Origin: Triatoma infestans
Taxonomy: Eukaryota; Arthropoda; Insecta; Hemiptera; Reduviidae
DNA: 64,000 nucleotides
Direction: 5' to 3'
NCBI GenBank assembly: GCA_011037195.1
Contig: JAAEAF010003107.1
Location: forward strand, 49,597-113,596
Position numbers and translations under genes: made by a program. Positions 60,743-64,000 of this stretch are shown in pieces. Each line of letters starts with the position of its first letter. The first letter of the stretch is position 1. The notes under the pieces are model-generated. The model searched no databases. It saw only the letters and a program-made list of their open reading frames with translations, and was not told the origin of the DNA.

Positions 60743-61419
60743 AAAAGTCTATTTTTACAGGTGAGCTGTAGATCTAAATACCGATCAGATGTCGTGCCCA
60801 TTAAAGATAAATCAGGATTATAATTGCTGCCTGTGTGAGAACAATAAGCCGTTTTCTATAGAAGTTCTTTGCAAATTTTATTTTAGAATAGGATGTTTCG
60901 TCAAAATTACCCTGACGCAAACGACGCGTAGATAAGAGAGCAACAAAAAATCTTGTATAATTCTACCAAATTATCTTTGCAACATTTTCATTAATTCCAT
61001 CGTTGTAACTAATCAAATTATTTTTGACACGCCGCAATATGTTTACCACAATCGGCAGCATCAGTGGCTGACAATTAAAGTTACAAGAAACAAAACTTCT
61101 TATGGAGGTTATTGTAAAAACTCGTCGCAATAAAATAAAAAAAAAGTATTACATACACAGGCTCGTATGAACAACAAAGGCGCACTGAACTTGTGCATTT
61201 GGACGGTCGACAATTTTATGGGCATGCCGTAAAAAAAAGGTGTTAAAGGTTACATAAGCGCCCTCTGTCCCAGCCAACACAGCCTGTAGCGCCAGTTTAA
61301 ACTCAAACTAACTGACTTACTGACAGGTCCAGTACACCACAAGACAACATAAAAGCAATTATTTTTGAAAAATGTTTTTAATAAAGTGATACTAGTAAAT
61401 TAACTAGTGATACTAGTGA

Positions 61420-61870
61420 TAAACTTGGTACTAGTAATTAGTATTTCAAGTTTAAAGAAAATTGATATAGTCGATCTCGAGAAATTTAAAATAACTGAGA
61501 TACATATCCTTTAAAGTTACAAATTCGGTTAATAGATTTTCTTCAAATTCCGAATTATAGCAATATCTAAAGGACCTAATTATTATGTAGGTGGTAACAT
61601 TATACATCACATTGAAGTAGCACTTTAGAGGGAAACCTAACATTGTAGTAACCTCCAGGGACACCCAAAACAAATCAATTATCCTCGACAAAATGTTTTA
61701 AATAAAAGTGACAGAGGCATTTATCTGTTTCAACAGTATACGAACTTTTAACAAAAATCTTCGGAGCTATTTTCGAGAAAATCGCGAACATACAGTAAAT
61801 CAAAACTCCCGGTTAATCGATTTTAGATTACTTTCGCTTTTAAGAGCTCAAAACCTTCATATCCGTTGCA
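61420..61870 (-). repeat. Dispersed repeat family A, inner part
   Basis: In reverse: GTAGCACTTTAGAGGGAAAC, CTAACATTGTAGTAACC, AAATGTTTTAAATAAAAGTG, GGAGCTATTTTCGAGAAAAT, CTCCCGGTTAATCGATTTT. It ends just before the small gene's promoter. Confidence 0.6.
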
Positions 61871-61934
61871 ATGGTATACCCTATGATTTGGGCAGGGAGG
61901 GGATACAACTCTCAATTCTATTGGCTAGTTAAAG

Positions 61935-61992
61935 TGACGTCATAGGGTGGGGAGAATATCTATATAAAGGCAAAGCTCTACTGCTCTTCATT
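61935..61992 (+). promoter_or_regulatory. Core promoter of the 99-codon gene: CRE-like site, TATA box, initiator
   Basis: TGACGTCA (61935-61942) and TATATAAAGG (61961-61970) are followed at the expected distance by TTCATT (61987-61992), a plausible initiator. Its A (61990) is 29 bases from the TATA start. An inverted pair ACCCTATGA (61878-61886)/TCATAGGGT (61940-61948) overlaps the CRE-like site. Function is inferred from spacing. Confidence 0.65.
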
Positions 61993-62029
61993 AGTTCATT
62001 ATTATAACTTGTGTTGTGCACATCTTAAG

Positions 62030-62329
62030 ATGGAATTCCAAAAAGTGTTGAGTGAGCTAAATGAGAAACGGACCTTTTGTCCTGTGACAGAACTTGTTGT
62101 TGGTGAGCCATACATTATTGTCCAACTTGAAAGGGTTAAAACCAAGTATGGAGATAGAACTGTAGCTTGTTTGGCGAAGAGTGATGGCGATGAGCTGAAA
62201 ATATTTTTACCGCAGCGATTTGAATTGTCATTGGAGTTTATCGACCGCTACAATAACGATGATACAGAATTTGTTTCATTAGTTTACTTGGGTATGAAGG
62301 GAAGACGACATGACTTACGTTTCATTTAA
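62030..62329 (+). CDS. Small intronless gene, 99-residue protein of unknown family
   Basis: The ATG at 62030 has a good context (A at -3, G at +4) and gives MEFQKVLSELNEKRTFCPVT onward for 99 residues to TAA at 62327-62329. An upstream in-frame extension lacks ATG. The composition is mixed, with no signal peptide or membrane segment. Alternating hydrophobic residues in VGEPYIIVQLERVKTKYG, TVACLAKSDGDELKIFLPQ and FVSLVYLGMKGRRHDLRFI suggest a mainly beta fold, perhaps OB-like. That is a guess from pattern. The layout recalls short multi-copy proteins of unknown function in hemipteran genomes, with a LPxRF/Y core and a late LxYxG; this is memory, unverified. The full promoter upstream and the polyadenylation signals downstream argue for a real transcription unit. 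It could be a host gene, a retrogene (A-rich end at 62558) or cargo of a DNA mobile element or virus-like insertion. Confidence 0.75.
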   Translation: MEFQKVLSELNEKRTFCPVTELVVGEPYIIVQLERVKTKYGDRTVACLAKSDGDELKIFLPQRFELSLEFIDRYNNDDTEFVSLVYLGMKGRRHDLRFI

Positions 62330-62348
62330 ACTGTGTTTTGAATGTTGG

Positions 62349-62427
62349 GTCAATGGCGTGGTGGAAACACCCCTAAACCCTAAATGAAGTCACTGGCGTG
62401 GTGGAAACACCTCCAAACTTTGAATGG
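62349..62427 (+). repeat. 40-bp tandem duplication in the 3' UTR of the small gene
   Basis: Two adjacent copies share TGGCGTGGTGGAAACACC exactly, with drift in the rest (CCCTAAACCCTAAATGAA versus TCCAAACTTTGAATG). Confidence 0.9.
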
Positions 62428-62502
62428 CATGTGTGAACATTTTTTTTTATAATATTGTGGAAAGTTCTTTTATTTATTTTGAGAAAATTCTTTTAGTTTG
62501 TC

Positions 62503-62578
62503 ATTAAAGATTACTTCATTTTTCTGTTTCAATTTCATTGTATTTGTAACTATTAAATAAAAAAAAATATAAAAAAAA
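62503..62578 (+). terminator. Polyadenylation signals of the small gene
   Basis: ATTAAA (62503-62508) and AATAAA (62556-62561) precede an A-rich stretch. Either could serve, giving a 3' UTR of about 190-250 nt. The A-rich stretch could instead be a retrocopy tail. Confidence 0.55.
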
Positions 62579-62619
62579 CCTTTTCGATGTACCTTTACCT
62601 TGACGCGGTGAAGAGGCTT

Positions 62620-64000
62620 AAGGCATAATGCCGAACTAAAAAAGGTACAAATCTAATATTTCTCCAGGTTTAGACAATTGTAAGAAGAATATTGATATGA
62701 ACAAGTTAAGGACATGTCCTGTTGCAAAATGTCTTTTATTCCTAGATTAAGTATAATTACTTCATATGTAAAACTGTACATAATGTATGTAATACATTAA
62801 ATAAATAATACAATAACTCAAGTATGACTCACTATTTATTTTCCCATATTTTAACAAGAGTAAGAGGTAAGTTGATACGAACATGTTGAGCGATGTCTGA
62901 TGAGAATGACGTCACCTACCCTGTGTGTTGAGTGAAACGCGCACGGTGGAACTTGCAAAATGTTATTCATACTGGACAAGCTCAAAGTCCAATTTAATAA
63001 ATCAATACGGTGAAATATTTTTTTTTTTTGTTGCGCACGGTAGAATGGGCAAAATGTTATATATATACTGAACAAGTTTAAAGTCCACTTTAATAAATGA
63101 ATATGTTGAGACATTTCCTGTTGCACGTTTGTACAAATCATTTTGTTCGATGTTTTAGCAAGAGTAAGAAATAAATTAAAATGAACATGTTGAGACATGT
63201 CATGTTGTACGGTATGACGCAATACGTACAAATCTAGTATTTTATTTTTTCGATGTTTTAGCAAGAGTAAGAAATAAATTAAAATGAACATGTTGAGACA
63301 TGTCATGTGGCACGTTATGACACAATACGTACAAATCTAGTATTTTATTTTTTTCGATGTTTTAGCAAGAGTAAGAAATAAATTAAAATGAACATGTTGA
63401 GACATGTCATGTTGCACGGTATGACGCAATACGTACAAATCTAGTATTTTATTTTTTTTTCGATGTTTTAGCAAGAGTAAGAAATAAATAAAATGAACAT
63501 GTAGAGACATGTCATGTTGCACGGTATGACGCAATACGTACAAATCTAGTATATGTCCAAGTTTTGGCGAGAATATGAAATAGACAGGCTCAGTATAATA
63601 CAATTAAGTCAGCAGTGGTGTGACGTCATGTTTAGATACTTTCTGTTGCAAGTTTGTACAAATCAAGTATTTTTTTTTCGATATTTTAACAAGAGTAAGA
63701 GGTAAGTTGATACGAACATGTAGAGACATGTCATGTTGCACGGTATGACGCAATACGTACAAATCTAGTATATGTCCAAGTTTTGGCGAGAATATGAAAT
63801 AGACAGGCTTTAACATGCTCAGTATAATACAATTAAGTCAGCAGTGGTGTGACGTCATGTTTAGATACTTTCTGTTGCAAGTTTGTACAAATCAAGTATT
63901 TTTTTTTCGATATTTTAACAAGAGTAAGAGGTAAGATGATACGAACATGTAGAGACATGTCATGTTGCACGGTATGACGCAATACGTACAAATCTAGTAT
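62620..64000. repeat. Satellite-like tandem array, about 104-bp monomers with longer period, open at the window end
   Basis: The word TCGATRTTTTARCAAGAGTAAG recurs at 63147, 63250, 63354 and 63460 (spacing 103-106 bp). It then recurs at about 63678 and 63907 (spacing about 218-229 bp), where an extra segment (TATGTCCAAGTTTTGGCGAG..) is inserted. Each unit has GAACATGT(T/A)GAGACATGTC, ACGCAATACGTACAAATCTA and a T-run. Some units carry TGACGTCA. The left units (62640-63120) are diverged. Minus-strand frames across it are repeat artefacts. Confidence 0.92.

Noticed and set aside
62851..63816. Minus-strand frames of 70-151 codons repeating LYVLRHTVQHDMS
   Set aside because: These are translations of satellite monomers; frames break at monomer length changes.
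63100..64000. CRISPR-like repeat array
   Set aside because: Units are about 104 bp of continuous repeat with no unique spacers, and the DNA is eukaryotic; it is a satellite.

Overview
The window looks like nuclear DNA of an arthropod, most likely an insect. It is AT-rich and intron-bearing, with dense remains of non-LTR retrotransposons, a Penelope-like element, a mariner-like element, tRNA-derived SINEs, minisatellites and a satellite array. The repeat style (a dispersed family carrying internal GT tracts, and SINEs with a GGCGCCAATRACCATAG-type body) reminds me of hemipteran genomes. That placement is from memory and is not proven by the sequence.

One large gene dominates. On the minus strand, 12 exons between 45587 and 17499 encode about 775 residues of an SLC7-family cationic amino acid transporter, closest in my judgement to SLC7A14. 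All exon joins keep frame at GT/AG sites. The first exon visible here has no start codon, so at least one 5' exon lies upstream (higher coordinates), in or beyond the window. Introns range from 81 bp to 11.6 kb, and most large ones are filled with mobile elements. Below the stop codon, 8.5 kb of very AT-rich, homopolymer-rich sequence has few recognisable elements and may hold a long 3' UTR.

Mobile elements: RNase H-bearing non-LTR fragments lie near 1.6-2.9, 7.5-8.1, 25.2-27.6, 28.1-28.6, 33.8-34.6, 35.6-36.0, 38.6-40.0, 43.9-44.7 and 57.8-58.4 kb. A jockey-like tail lies at 23.0-23.6 kb. A second non-LTR element (48.5-53.5 kb, minus) is split by a complete-looking Penelope-like insertion at 50715-53170, flanked by a 15-bp target duplication. 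A deleted mariner-like element with long, nearly identical inverted ends sits at 30867-31543, just upstream of a splice acceptor. Four SINE copies (two families) and several copies of an unnamed 0.3-0.9 kb repeat fill much of the rest.

The right end is different. A compact, intronless 99-codon gene at 62030-62329 has a TATA box, a plausible initiator, a TGACGTCA site and polyadenylation signals. It is followed at once by a satellite array (about 104-bp monomers, with longer 220-230 bp periods) that runs off the window. I cannot name the family of this small protein, and it is the item most worth follow-up.
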